Positions 1 to 7,682 of a DNA stretch of 12,807 nt are shown in pieces (positions within the stretch are counted from its first letter, which is position 1; every line of letters starts with the position of its first letter). The notes under the pieces are model-generated. The model saw only the letters and a program-made list of their open reading frames with translations. It was not told the DNA's origin and ran no database searches. The stretch is from assembly GCA_902386085.1 (NCBI GenBank), contig CABMIA010000204.1, positions 1 through 12,807 of the forward strand, in the 5' to 3' direction. The stretch is from an uncultured archaeon. GTDB lineage: Archaea; Halobacteriota; Methanosarcinia; Methanosarcinales; Methanoperedenaceae. A program made the position numbers and the translations under genes.

Positions 1-527
1 AAATAAAAAATATACTGTCTGAGCATTCATTCCAAAGTCCCAAAGGTTAACACATCAAAGGAAGTCCCTTAGACTTAACAGACCAACTTGAAGAAACAGA
101 CCAATACAGGTCGCTTGAAGACACTTTTCTTCTCTTACAGGATGCAGGATTAGAGAGGAAGAAGTAAACGGTGTTGAACAGATGCGGATGGTACGCAAGA
201 TGTTGAGGAGATAATTTACGAATACTATTTACATACTCTGGTTAAGACAACTCAAACGCTATTTACGTAGTTGCACCTAAAACTCTCATGAGCCATAAGG
301 CACAGGCACGCAAGAATGAAAATATTACTATCTGTAATAAACTTTCATGGGAAGTAGCCAAAAAAAGTGACTTTAGGTGCAAAGCCGTTGCAGCCCGGCA
401 TCGGATGGCGGCATTCTCCGGGCATGGCTCGCAAGTTGTGTCGTCCTGGCTGCACTTCCTTTTTGATGCGATTTTTTCGCACATAATTTTAAGTATATGA
501 GAATTATCTAACACCCCTTCATCTTTT
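1..527. other. Gene-poor leader region with a degenerate coding-like stretch
   Basis: No convincing intact gene is visible in these 527 bases. On the plus strand the frame from 51 to 167 reads like protein (it includes DLTDQLEETDQYRSLEDTF and ends at a TAA at 165-167), but it is closed upstream by a TAA at 48-50 and has no start codon, so it could be the tail of a decayed gene. The open frames between 263 and 565 on either strand have no ribosome binding site and no recognisable family. One of them, on the minus strand, contains a cysteine-rich stretch (CSQDDTTCEPC) that I cannot assign. An 11-base perfect inverted repeat (271-281 and 372-382) lies inside the region. The rest appears to be non-coding. 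Confidence 0.4.
271..382. repeat. 11-bp perfect inverted repeat pair enclosing 90 bases
   Basis: TTGCACCTAAA at 271-281 is the exact reverse complement of TTTAGGTGCAA at 372-382. The match stops abruptly on both sides. It could be the terminal repeats of a very small decayed element or an RNA hairpin with a long loop. No target duplication or transposase is visible, so this is a description only. Confidence 0.35.
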
Positions 528-537
528 ATGAGAATTA
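487..537 (+). promoter_or_regulatory. Putative promoter/operator region of the MFS transporter
   Basis: An AT-rich TATA-like stretch (TTTTAAGTATAT, 487-498) lies about 30-40 bases before the first ATG at 528, the distance expected for an archaeal TATA box on a nearly leaderless transcript. The 11-mer TATGAGAATTA occurs twice, at 496-506 and 527-537, 31 bases apart and flanking the expected transcription start. That would suit a repressor operator, but no regulator gene is adjacent and the repeat may be chance in AT-rich DNA. Confidence 0.3.
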
Positions 538-1982
538 GTATGATATCTGACATTGATAATAACACTCCCGAAGGCTATAAATGGACTGCCCTTTCCGTGA
601 CCTCTCTTGGAATGCTCGTTGGAATCCTGAATGCCAGCACACTGATAATCGCCCTTCCCACTATGATGGTGAAACTGAATACAGACCTCTTCGGGATAAT
701 GTGGGTGCTGATAAGTTATACCCTTCTCCTCACAATACTGGCACCCGCCTGGGGAAGGCTTGCGGATATCTACGGGCGTAAGAAGCTGTACTTTTAGGGG
801 CTTGCAGTGTTCACATTCGGTTCGCTGCTTTGCGGTTTTGCCGCTAACGTGAACCAGCTTATCGCTTTCAGGGTATTGCAGGCTGTTGGCGGTTCGATGC
901 TGGTATCCAACGGCACCATAATAGTAACCGATGCCTTCAAACGAAATGAGCTTGGAAAAGCAATGGGTATCCTGAGCATGATAATGGCTGCTGCGTTTGT
1001 TGTTGGCCCGATACTGGGAGGCTTTCTAACATTGATAGACTGGCGGCTGAATTTCTTTATTAATGTTCCCATCGGCATAGTTACCACAGTGTGGGCGCAT
1101 CTAAAATTAAAAGATGTTGCAGAGCTGCCGAAAGGAGAAAAATTCGATATTAAGGGAATGGTCTTATTTACCATTGCCTTCATCACGTCCATGATATATC
1201 TCACTGCGGGGTTTGTTCTCGGCCTGACATCGCTTCCCATGCTTCTGTCACTGGTTGTCGCGATTATTACTTTCGCCGCATTCCTGCGTGTTGAAAAGCA
1301 GACAACCTATCCGCTGATGGACCTGAACCTGTTCAAAATAAAAATATTCTCGTACGGGCAGCTAAGCGCCCTCCTTAATTCCATCGCAAGGGGGGCTGTA
1401 ATGATCCTCCTCATCCTTTTCTTCCAGGGACCGAGAGGTTATGACCCGCTAATGGCAAGCATACTTATCACACCCCTTGCTATCGGTCTTGCGATAACAG
1501 GCCCGATAGGCGGGGTGCTTTCTGATAAATATGGTTCAAGGAGCATCAGCACGGTTGGACTGGTCATATCCCTCGTGGGTCTCCTAGGTCTTGCAACGAT
1601 GCATTACAATACGCCTTACTGGATACTTGCTGTATGGATGTTCATCAACAGCTTCGGTTCAGGGCTTTTACAGCCCCCTAACCCCAGTGCTTTAATGTCT
1701 GAGGTCTCCCCGCAGCGGCGCGGCGTGGCTTCATCCATGAGGGCGTTTTTTAACAGCGCCGGCATGGTGCTGAGCATGGGAATAGCTTTTCCGCTGATCA
1801 TGGGAACAGTTTCTATTACCGAAATGATGGACATGTTCGTTGTAGGCGGAGCCAGTATGCCTGTAGCTGTACAGGAGGCTTTCACCGGCGGCATAACAGG
1901 TGCATTTATTTTATCTTCGGTTATCACAGTGCCCGCAATTATTGTCTCCGCCATGCGTGGAACGGAAGATTTGATTAAGTGA
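528..1982 (+). CDS. DHA2-family MFS exporter (14 TM) interrupted by one in-frame TAG
   Basis: The two open stretches 528-794 and 798-1982 are in the same frame and together make one 484-position protein, the usual length for 14-TM DHA2 drug/solute:proton antiporters of the plasma membrane. The first 89 residues hold TM1, TM2 and MFS motif A (GRLADIYGRKK). The remainder starts in TM3 and carries motif C (VVGPILGG) and about twelve hydrophobic segments, ending MRGTEDLIK with TGA. Codon 90 is TAG (795-797), where homologous transporters normally have a hydrophobic residue such as leucine. A single TTG-to-TAG change would explain it. No other lesion is seen, so inactivation would be recent. Alternatives are amber readthrough (for example pyrrolysine), a sequencing error, or restart at GTG 807, which has AGGGG six bases before it. 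A second possible start is ATG 540. The substrate cannot be deduced. Confidence 0.82.
795..797 (+). other. In-frame amber codon in the MFS gene
   Basis: TAG follows GRKKLYF and precedes GLAVFTFGSLL, at the cytoplasmic entry of TM3. Both sides are in one frame with strong MFS coding character. Seen directly; whether it is mutation, sequencing error or recoding is not decidable from this window. Confidence 0.9.
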
Positions 1983-2021
1983 CTCCGGGTTTGCGTATAA
2001 GCTGGAGATATCAATTCGACC

Positions 2022-2072
2022 GAAAGGTATTATATATAAAATAGCATCATTAAAGAGAACCCACTAGAGGTA
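2022..2072 (+). promoter_or_regulatory. Promoter and ribosome binding site of mat
   Basis: GAAAGGTATTATATATAAA (2022-2040) combines a purine-rich BRE-like element with a near-ideal archaeal TATA box. Transcription would be expected to begin about 25 bases downstream, near 2060. AGAGGTA (2066-2072) ends five bases before the ATG at 2078 and is a good Shine-Dalgarno site, which fixes the start of mat. Confidence 0.75.
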
Positions 2073-2077
2073 ATCAG

Positions 2078-3274
2078 ATGGCAAGAAACATTCGCGTTGA
2101 AAAAATCACACAAACTCCGATCGAAAAACAGGAGATAGAAATAGTAGAAAGAAAAGGGGTCGGTCACCCTGACAGCATGGCGGACGGCTTTGCTGAAGCG
2201 GTAAGCAGGGCTCTGTGTAATGAATATATCAGGAAATGCGGAACAGTCCTTCACCATAACACCGACCAGGTCGAAGTCGTGGCAGGCAGGTCATGTCCTC
2301 AATACCAGGGCGGAGAACTGATCTCACCTATATATGTGCTTCTTGTTGGCAGAGAGACAAAAGAATTCAAGGATATGAAAATCCCCACCGATACCACAGC
2401 GGTAAAGGATGCCAAGCAATACCTGAAAGATACTCTTCCTGATATTGATCCCGAGAATGACGTCATTATCGATTGCAAGTTGGGTGTAGGGTCAACAGAC
2501 CTGCAAAGCGTTTTCAAGCGGGGGAGGGCGCCAATGTCAAATGATACCTCTTTCGGTGTCGGGCACGCCCCGTTTTCAGAGGTTGAGCAAATCGTGTACA
2601 ATACGGAGCGGCAGATGGTATTGAACTTCAAGAAAGATCTGCCAGCCATCGGAACAGATATCAAGGTGATGGGTATGAGAAAGAATGATAGCATAACTCT
2701 CACCGTCGCCTGCGCGATGATCGGAAAATACATAGACGACCAGTCGCACTATTTTTCCATAAAAGAGGAGATGCGAAATAAAATCTGTGACCTTGCGATG
2801 GAATATACCGACCGCAACGTTGAGGTTTTTGTTAACACAGGGGATGATGAGGAAGCCGGATCAGTCTATTTGACCGTCACGGGCACTTCGGCAGAAATGG
2901 GAGACGACGGTTCGGTGGGACGAGGGAACAGGTGCAACGGTCTTATTACCCCGAACAGGCCGATGAGCATGGAAGCCACAAGCGGCAAGAACCCGATAAA
3001 CCATGTTGGCAAGCTATACAACCTGCTGTCTAACCAGATAGCGAAAGATATAGCAACGAATGTTTCCGGTATCGAGGACGTATATATCCGCATCCTCTCG
3101 CAGATAGGCAAGCCCATAGACCAGCCCCTTATCGCAAGCGCGCAGGTGATACCCGAAGACGGCGCAAACATGAAAGTGATCAAATCAGAATCAGAAGCCA
3201 TTATCGATAAATGGCTCGCCGACATCACGAAGATCACTGAGCTGATAGCCAGGGGAGAGCTGGATACTTTCTAA
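2078..3274 (+). CDS. mat: Archaeal-type S-adenosylmethionine synthetase
   Basis: The 398-residue product makes S-adenosylmethionine from ATP and methionine, the methyl donor for all cytoplasmic methylation, including methanopterin-linked and RNA methylation. It belongs to the divergent archaeal methionine adenosyltransferase family (COG1812), about 400 residues long, rather than the bacterial MetK form. Visible signatures are GHPDSMADG near residues 29-37, HHNTDQVEVVAGRS at 59-72, and the glycine-rich GRGNRCNGLITPNRPMSMEA segment in the C-terminal third, followed by GKNPINHVGKLYN. The start is supported by a Shine-Dalgarno site and a TATA box. The gene is monocistronic: the upstream MFS gene ends 95 bases away and the next gene, yjbQ, converges on it with 30 bases between the stops. 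It is intact and ends in TAA. Confidence 0.97.
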   Translation: MARNIRVEKITQTPIEKQEIEIVERKGVGHPDSMADGFAEAVSRALCNEYIRKCGTVLHHNTDQVEVVAGRSCPQYQGGELISPIYVLLVGRETKEFKDMKIPTDTTAVKDAKQYLKDTLPDIDPENDVIIDCKLGVGSTDLQSVFKRGRAPMSNDTSFGVGHAPFSEVEQIVYNTERQMVLNFKKDLPAIGTDIKVMGMRKNDSITLTVACAMIGKYIDDQSHYFSIKEEMRNKICDLAMEYTDRNVEVFVNTGDDEEAGSVYLTVTGTSAEMGDDGSVGRGNRCNGLITPNRPMSMEATSGKNPINHVGKLYNLLSNQIAKDIATNVSGIEDVYIRILSQIGKPIDQPLIASAQVIPEDGANMKVIKSESEAIIDKWLADITKITELIARGELDTF

Positions 3275-3304
3275 CTCAGATAAACCGGGTTAATCTATTC
3301 CGGG

Positions 3305-3694
3305 TTAACTCTCTATTATTTTTACATTAACGCTTCGGTTTCTCGGTCCGTCAAGTTCGACAAAGAATATGCTCTGCCACGTGCCGAGAACGAGGTGCCC
3401 GTCTTCGACCGGGATTGTTGCGCCTGAGCCCAGGAGGACTGCCCGCAGGTGCGCATGCGCGTTGTTGTCTATCTGGTTGTGGGCGTAGCTCTTATTTTCA
3501 GGAACAAGTTCCTCCATCATCTCCAGAATATCGTTTCTTAACCCGCGCTCGTTCTCATTGATTATTATGCTGCTTGTTGTGTGGCGCGTGGAGATGACGC
3601 AGATGCCGTTTTTTATATTGCTTTCCTTTACTATTGCGCGTACGCGGTCGGTTATGTCGATGAGTTCTGTGCGGGTTGTGGTATGGATGTCCAT
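3305..3694 (-). CDS. yjbQ: YjbQ / UPF0047 family protein
   Basis: The 129-residue protein belongs to the widespread UPF0047 (YjbQ) family, small trimeric beta-rich proteins with conserved metal-binding histidines. Some members have weak thiamine-phosphate-synthase-like activity, and the physiological role is unclear. Seen here: the N-terminal TTTRTELIDITDRVRAIV segment, the HTTSSIIINENE motif (38-49), the histidine cluster DNNAHAHLRAVLLGSG (77-91), and the C-terminal LGTWQSIFFVELDGPRNR. ATG at 3694 is chosen over an upstream in-frame GTG at 3712 because GGAG lies seven bases before it and family members begin at this point. It sits 14 bases downstream of the HEPN gene stop, so it is probably co-transcribed with the MNT/HEPN pair. 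A truncated copy of its first 172 bases lies upstream of that pair. Confidence 0.92.
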   Translation of the reverse strand: MDIHTTTRTELIDITDRVRAIVKESNIKNGICVISTRHTTSSIIINENERGLRNDILEMMEELVPENKSYAHNQIDNNAHAHLRAVLLGSGATIPVEDGHLVLGTWQSIFFVELDGPRNRSVNVKIIES

Positions 3695-3708
3695 GATGAT
3701 TCTCCTTT

Positions 3709-4095
3709 TCACTTTACTTTTTCCAAATATTTTTCAATAGTTTCAATAAATTCCTTTGCCTGGTCGATTAATATCAAGGCTGTTTCTTCACTTACCGACC
3801 CTACATGACCATAATCTCCTACCTGTCTTATATCAAAAGCTTCTGAGATGAAATGGTGCAAAGTAGCAGGAAGCAAACCGTTTTTAATGAATTCCTTACC
3901 AAAAGCCGAGATAACCCCTGAATGCTTGGAAAAAGCAAGATTCTTTGTCAATAACAATGCCTGAGCCGCATAAAACATTGAATAATATGAACGGCTGGCA
4001 GAAAAATCAGAATATCCACTTTGTAATAACTGCTTCGCGGCTCCAAGACTCTCTTTAGCTTTTTTAATAAGTTCTGTAATTTCCGCATCACTCAT
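3709..4095 (-). CDS. HEPN domain protein (toxin-type partner of the MNT protein)
   Basis: This 128-residue, mostly helical protein matches the HEPN family (PF05168 type). The conserved SASRSYYSMFYAAQALL helix lies at 33-49, and R90-QVGDYG-H97 fits the Rx4-6H signature of HEPN ribonucleases. A tyrosine (Y95) stands within that motif. In studied HepT/MntA pairs the HEPN protein is an RNase toxin that the MNT partner silences by AMPylating a tyrosine near this motif; whether that holds here is inference. The start is ATG 4095, which overlaps the TGA of the MNT gene as ATGA, implying translational coupling. A longer reading from 4212 would run through most of the MNT gene and is rejected. HEPN/MNT pairs are also found with no known toxicity. 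Confidence 0.88.
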   Translation of the reverse strand: MSDAEITELIKKAKESLGAAKQLLQSGYSDFSASRSYYSMFYAAQALLLTKNLAFSKHSGVISAFGKEFIKNGLLPATLHHFISEAFDIRQVGDYGHVGSVSEETALILIDQAKEFIETIEKYLEKVK

Positions 4096-4424
4096 ATAGA
4101 AAATCCTTCTCTCTTTGCATTCAGGATGAGTGGTAATTTTCGTGTTCTGTATTCGTCCTCTTTCAATGGCATTATAGATATTACAGCATCGTATTTCAGG
4201 TCTAGCTCCCATATCGCATCAAAATATTTTTTCCGCTCCGCCGCAGGTTCTTTTATATCTTTTAAAAGAATTATGAGATCTATATCAGAACCTTCGGTAA
4301 AGTCTCCACGGGCATAAGAACCATATAATATAATATCTTTTAACTTATCGCCATATATATTCTTAAGGCTCTTTTTCACATCAGTTAAAATTGTTTTTAT
4401 AGTTTTGGGTATTTTTTTCTTCAT
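4092..4424 (-). CDS. MNT-type minimal nucleotidyltransferase
   Basis: The 110-residue protein has the minimal nucleotidyltransferase core: GS at 35-36, ten residues, then D47-I-D49 (GSYARGDFTEGSDIDL), and a third acidic residue in LKYDAV (D79). These three acidic residues bind the metal ions in pol-beta-fold transferases. Such proteins paired with a HEPN protein act as antitoxins, in characterised cases by transferring AMP to the HEPN toxin. The gene ends in TGA that overlaps the HEPN ATG. The start is either ATG 4424 (chosen) or GTG 4436, four codons earlier; neither has a strong ribosome binding site. It begins about 20 bases after the chimeric frame of the yjbQ remnant ends. Catalytic residues are complete, so the enzyme is expected to be active. 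Confidence 0.88.
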   Translation of the reverse strand: MKKKIPKTIKTILTDVKKSLKNIYGDKLKDIILYGSYARGDFTEGSDIDLIILLKDIKEPAAERKKYFDAIWELDLKYDAVISIMPLKEDEYRTRKLPLILNAKREGFSI

Positions 4425-4482
4425 TTCACTTCTCACTTCAACACTTTATGTACATCTTTCCCGAAGTTCAACTCCAGGCAGG

Positions 4483-4654
4483 TCCAGGATATCGTTTCTT
4501 AATCCTCGCTCGTTCTCATTGATTCTTATGCTTCTTGTGATGTGGCGCGTGGAGATAACGCACATGCCATCATTTATGCCGCTTTCGTTTACTGTTGCGC
4601 GTACACGGTCGATTATGTCGATGAGTTCGTGCGGGTTGTGGTATGGATGTCCAT
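4483..4654 (-). pseudogene. Truncated, frameshifted copy of the yjbQ 5' end
   Basis: This 172-base stretch aligns with 3522-3694 (the first ~57 codons of the intact yjbQ) at about 88% identity by my count: 19 mismatches and one gap. Similarity begins exactly at the ATG (4652-4654) and ends at codon ~57 (RNDIL); sequence outside both edges is unrelated. A single-base deletion after CGCAC shifts the frame within ten codons, so the ATG frame soon meets a TAA. In the restored frame the protein reads ELIDIIDRVRA, then CVISTRHITRSIRINENE. The conserved HTTSS is changed to HITRS, and many differences alter amino acids, as expected without selection. Past the breakpoint the frame runs into unrelated residues and a TAA at 4446-4448, just before the MNT gene. 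The remnant is a non-functional duplicate. Confidence 0.88.
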
Positions 4655-4728
4655 TTACCTCGATAAATCATCCCATAGCAAATTATTTCGGGAAATGGAT
4701 AAAGTTTCCTTAGCAAAATTCAATCTAT

Positions 4729-4767
4729 AAACGAAATTAACCCTTTTTTCGGATGCTATATATATGC
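4729..4767 (-). promoter_or_regulatory. Putative promoter for the MNT/HEPN/yjbQ unit
   Basis: On the minus strand GCATATATATAGC (4755-4767) starts one base past the tmk TGA and is a strong TATA-like sequence. A second TATA-like element (GTTTATAG) lies about 30 bases further downstream. Either would give a transcript running through the yjbQ remnant into the MNT, HEPN and yjbQ genes. The leader would be unusually long because it contains the remnant. Confidence 0.4.
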
Positions 4768-5448
4768 TCAGATTACCAATTTTAACTCGTTTATTATTGA
4801 CGGCTCTTTCTCTGATATTAAGGGTTGAATCACATCATGAGCAATATTTGATATTTGATCTTTCACTTCATGTAAAAGGCGCGAGCCATCAATTATCTGT
4901 ACATTTTCTTCATGTTCCATTCCTTGGAAAAGTTCTCTGACGCGCGATAAATATTTTTCTTGCTCAAAGTTATTCAATTTTTCTTTTCTAAACCTTTTAA
5001 TTCTGGAAATTCCGATATTGGGCGCAACATCTAAAATTATAACAACATCAGGCTTTGGAAAACAACGATTCTCATTTATTCTTTGAATTTCTTTAGGGTC
5101 AATACCCAGTGCTCCTTGATAGGCAATGTTGGAATAATAATATCTGTCCATTATTACGATTTTATTTGATTTTAAAGCGGGTTCGATGTTTTCTCTAACA
5201 TCTTCCTCTCTATCTAATATGAAATAATTCAATTCTTGTTCCGCTGTTACATTGCTTCTACCATTTAATGCAATATCACGAATTTTCATTCCCCACTTTC
5301 CTGAAGTAGGTTCTTTAAAACAAACCACATCAAAACCTTCTCTTATAAGAATTTCCTGTAATTTTTTTGTCTGTGTAGTTTTGCCAGCACCATCAATCCC
5401 TTCCATAGCTATTAAAACTCCTCTCTTCAATTCTATATTAGGACTCAC
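4768..5448 (-). CDS. tmk: Thymidylate kinase
   Basis: The 226-residue product phosphorylates dTMP to dTDP with ATP, an essential step of dTTP synthesis in the cytoplasm. It shows the P-loop GIDGAGKTT (17-25), the DRYYYSNIAYQG motif (101-112) that binds and positions dTMP, and a basic LID segment RIKRFRKEK (149-157). Absence of arginine in the P-loop and a basic LID fit the type II (E. coli-like) class. GTG 5448 is preferred because AGAGGGTG lies just before it; GTG 5454, two codons earlier, leaves no room for a ribosome binding site. The gene is clearly more AT-rich than mat and the YgiQ gene, hinting at separate ancestry. It may be a second tmk in the genome, which this window cannot show. 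It stands alone, with about 235 bases to the upstream gene. Confidence 0.93.
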   Translation of the reverse strand: MSPNIELKRGVLIAMEGIDGAGKTTQTKKLQEILIREGFDVVCFKEPTSGKWGMKIRDIALNGRSNVTAEQELNYFILDREEDVRENIEPALKSNKIVIMDRYYYSNIAYQGALGIDPKEIQRINENRCFPKPDVVIILDVAPNIGISRIKRFRKEKLNNFEQEKYLSRVRELFQGMEHEENVQIIDGSRLLHEVKDQISNIAHDVIQPLISEKEPSIINELKLVI

Positions 5449-5638
5449 TGGCACCCTCTTTTGTTCCTTATTTGTTATACTTTCTTTAATTACCTTCTAA
5501 TTCTTATAATTACCTAAGATTGAATAACTAAATTTTTATTTCTTTCAGTTATTAAATGAGTATAATAATCATAAATATCGATACTATAACTTAAATCTTA
5601 CCCACCGATAATCAGTTTTGGTAGATCTTGAACTATTG

Positions 5639-5689
5639 CGTAAACGTTAGCTTTTGCCACCGTGATATACCATTGGTGTTCAGTTTACG
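5639..5689 (-). terminator. Imperfect hairpin straddling the YgiQ gene stop
   Basis: CGTAAAC (5639-5645) pairs with GTTTACG (5683-5689), and CACC (5658-5661) pairs with GGTG (5675-5678) inside it. The outer stem includes the TAA stop of the YgiQ-type gene. No T-run follows on the minus strand, so a terminator or mRNA-end structure is only a possibility. The rest of the 5449-5684 gap is AT-rich, with a 7-base inverted repeat (AATAACT 5523-5529, AGTTATT 5547-5553) and no gene. Confidence 0.25.
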
Positions 5690-7481
5690 TTCTCTTTATA
5701 AGGCATTTCCATCCCCCGCCAATCAAATCCTCCCTACCCGCAGCCTTTAACCCTTCATACACCAGCCCATAGTTCCTCCCATCCTTATACTGCATCAGTG
5801 CGCGCTGTATCCGCTTCTCCCTTCCTTTCGCAACGTACACTTCTTTCATAGTGAAAGGATTTATCCCGGTATAATACATGCACGTTGAAGCCGTCATTGG
5901 CGTAGGGGTGAAATCCTGCACCTGCTCCGTATAGAGATTATTATCGCGTATATACTCTGCAAGTTCTATCATATCCTTCAGTGTGCATCCCGGATGGCCC
6001 GACATGAAATAAGGTAAAATGTATTGCTTCTTACCATGTTCTTTATTCATGGCCTCGAATTTCTTCTTAAAATCTTCAAACGAATCCTTTGAAGGCTTGT
6101 GCATGATATCGGTCACCCGTTGCGTTATATGCTCAGGCGCGACCTTAAGATGACCGCTGACATGGTGCGCGCAAAGCTCCGAAAGATATTCAGACGAATC
6201 GGCAAGCACAAGATCGAAGCGTATCCCTGAACCTATGAATACTTTTTTGACGCCTGGTATCTCACGCAGGCGGCGCAGGAGTTCCACCTGTTTTAAATGG
6301 CTTGTTTCAAGACTCTTACAAAGCGGGTGGGTGCATATTTTATCGGCGCATGCTCCCCTAGTATCCCATAGCCCGCAGTGCAGCGAATACATATTGGCAG
6401 TTGGTCCGCCGACATCGGCCACGACTCCTTTGAAATCCGCCATCTGTGTCATCCTTTTTGCTTCGCGTACAATAGATTCAATACTACGGCTTTGTATGAT
6501 CCTGCCCTGGTGGTGCGTCAGGGCGCAGAAAGAACATGAGGCAAAACACCCGCGGTGGCTTGTAATCGAGAATTTTACAGGAGCAAGCGCAGGAATGGGT
6601 TTTTTATATCCGGGATGGGCGTTTCTTGTGTAAGGAAGCTCGTAAACATGGTCAAGTTCCGCTGTACTTAAAGGCATGGCAGGCTTATTCTGGATGATCA
6701 CTGTTTTCGGGTGCGGCTGCACAACCGTCCTTCCTCTGACCGGGTCCTGCTCCCGGTAATGCAAAGCAAAGGCTTTGGCATAAAGTCCCTTATCTTTCGA
6801 AACTTCAGCAAAGCCGGGTATCTCAACATAACCCTCATGCCCGATCGAGCGCCATTTGCTCAATTCCATTTTAATGACAGTGCCTGCGATGTCAGTTATC
6901 TCTTTTATGTCCTCGCCTTTTGATAGACGTGAGGCGATTTCCACAACCTGCCTTTCCCCCATACCGAAAACGATCATATCTGCCGGCGCATCTGCAAGAA
7001 TTGATTGCCGCACCGAGTCTGACCAGTAATCGTAATGTGCAAACCTCCTCAGGCTTGCCTCTATGCCCCCGAGCACGACCGGGGTATCTGGGAAGATCGA
7101 ATGAAGTTTATCAGAATACACTATCGCTGCGCGGTTGGGCCGAAGCCCGCCTTTTCCTGAGGGGGAATAAACATCATCGCTGCGTATCTTCAGGTTAGGG
7201 GTGTAATTGTTCACCATGGAATCCACATTTCCTGAAGTGACTCCAAAGAATAATCTGGGTTTTCCGAGTTTTTTGAAATCTTCACCGCTTTTCCAGTCGA
7301 GCTGGGCAATTATGCCAACGCTAAAGCCTGCATCCCAGAGCACCCTTCCGATTATTGCAATGCCGAATGAGGGGTGGTCGATGTAGGCATCTCCGGTTAC
7401 GAGTATTATATCGAATTGTTTGATGCCACGTTCTTTTGCTTCTTGCAAGGACATCGGGAGGATATTGGGCTCTTGTTTCAT
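5685..7481 (-). CDS. YgiQ-type (UPF0313) radical SAM protein
   Basis: This protein of about 598 residues belongs to the UPF0313/YgiQ family of radical SAM enzymes, whose substrate is not established. The N-terminal domain has the family hallmark FDIILVTGDAYIDHPSFG followed by AIIGRVLWDAGFSVGIIAQ. The radical SAM core has C312-FAS-C316-SF-C319, which would bind the 4Fe-4S cluster that cleaves AdoMet. Further on are VADVGGPTANMYSLHCG, VAPEHI and YFMSGHPGC, all family features. Extra cysteines (CADKICTHPLCKSL) follow the first core segment. ATG 7481 is chosen; a TTG at 7520 would add 13 residues and ATG 7454 would remove nine. No Shine-Dalgarno site clearly decides. The length is full for archaeal members, so the gene looks intact. 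It stands alone and is divergent from the 63-residue ORF. Confidence 0.93.
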   Translation of the reverse strand: MKQEPNILPMSLQEAKERGIKQFDIILVTGDAYIDHPSFGIAIIGRVLWDAGFSVGIIAQLDWKSGEDFKKLGKPRLFFGVTSGNVDSMVNNYTPNLKIRSDDVYSPSGKGGLRPNRAAIVYSDKLHSIFPDTPVVLGGIEASLRRFAHYDYWSDSVRQSILADAPADMIVFGMGERQVVEIASRLSKGEDIKEITDIAGTVIKMELSKWRSIGHEGYVEIPGFAEVSKDKGLYAKAFALHYREQDPVRGRTVVQPHPKTVIIQNKPAMPLSTAELDHVYELPYTRNAHPGYKKPIPALAPVKFSITSHRGCFASCSFCALTHHQGRIIQSRSIESIVREAKRMTQMADFKGVVADVGGPTANMYSLHCGLWDTRGACADKICTHPLCKSLETSHLKQVELLRRLREIPGVKKVFIGSGIRFDLVLADSSEYLSELCAHHVSGHLKVAPEHITQRVTDIMHKPSKDSFEDFKKKFEAMNKEHGKKQYILPYFMSGHPGCTLKDMIELAEYIRDNNLYTEQVQDFTPTPMTASTCMYYTGINPFTMKEVYVAKGREKRIQRALMQYKDGRNYGLVYEGLKAAGREDLIGGGWKCLIKRT

Positions 7482-7682
7482 GCGGTTTTTAATTAAAGAA
7501 AAAGAATTGTTTGGTTTCAAATTTCTACTTCTGCATCGATATTGTGTAATTATTGATATTACTATCTAAGCTTAATCATGATTTTAGAAGTGAGCCAAAT
7601 CAGGCAAAGGTATTCATTAATCCTCGTTCATACTCTTGATTAAGGTGTTGTTATTAATCCGGACGTTGAACGCTATAAGTAC

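Noticed and set aside
288..500. 70-residue plus-strand frame and an overlapping 100-residue minus-strand frame (263-565) as genes
   Set aside because: Neither has a ribosome binding site or a recognisable family, and they oppose each other over the same bases.
807..1982. A stand-alone 391-residue transporter starting at GTG 807
   Set aside because: The frame upstream of the TAG encodes the missing first two TM segments and motif A, so this is one interrupted gene. Restart is possible but not the primary reading.
3284..3308. Direct repeat CCGGGTTAA (3285-3293 and 3300-3308) as an attachment site
   Set aside because: Only nine bases long, between two convergent housekeeping-type genes, with no integrase or boundary nearby; it may belong to a terminator.
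4096..4212. A 39-residue N-terminal extension of the HEPN protein
   Set aside because: It would lie antiparallel to nothing but overlap the MNT gene in another frame, and the ATGA junction at 4092-4095 is the natural start.
4405..4730. Plus-strand frames of 102 and 62 residues across the yjbQ remnant
   Set aside because: They resemble the plus-strand shadow of intact yjbQ at 3558-3808, showing they are antisense reflections of the duplicated yjbQ sequence.
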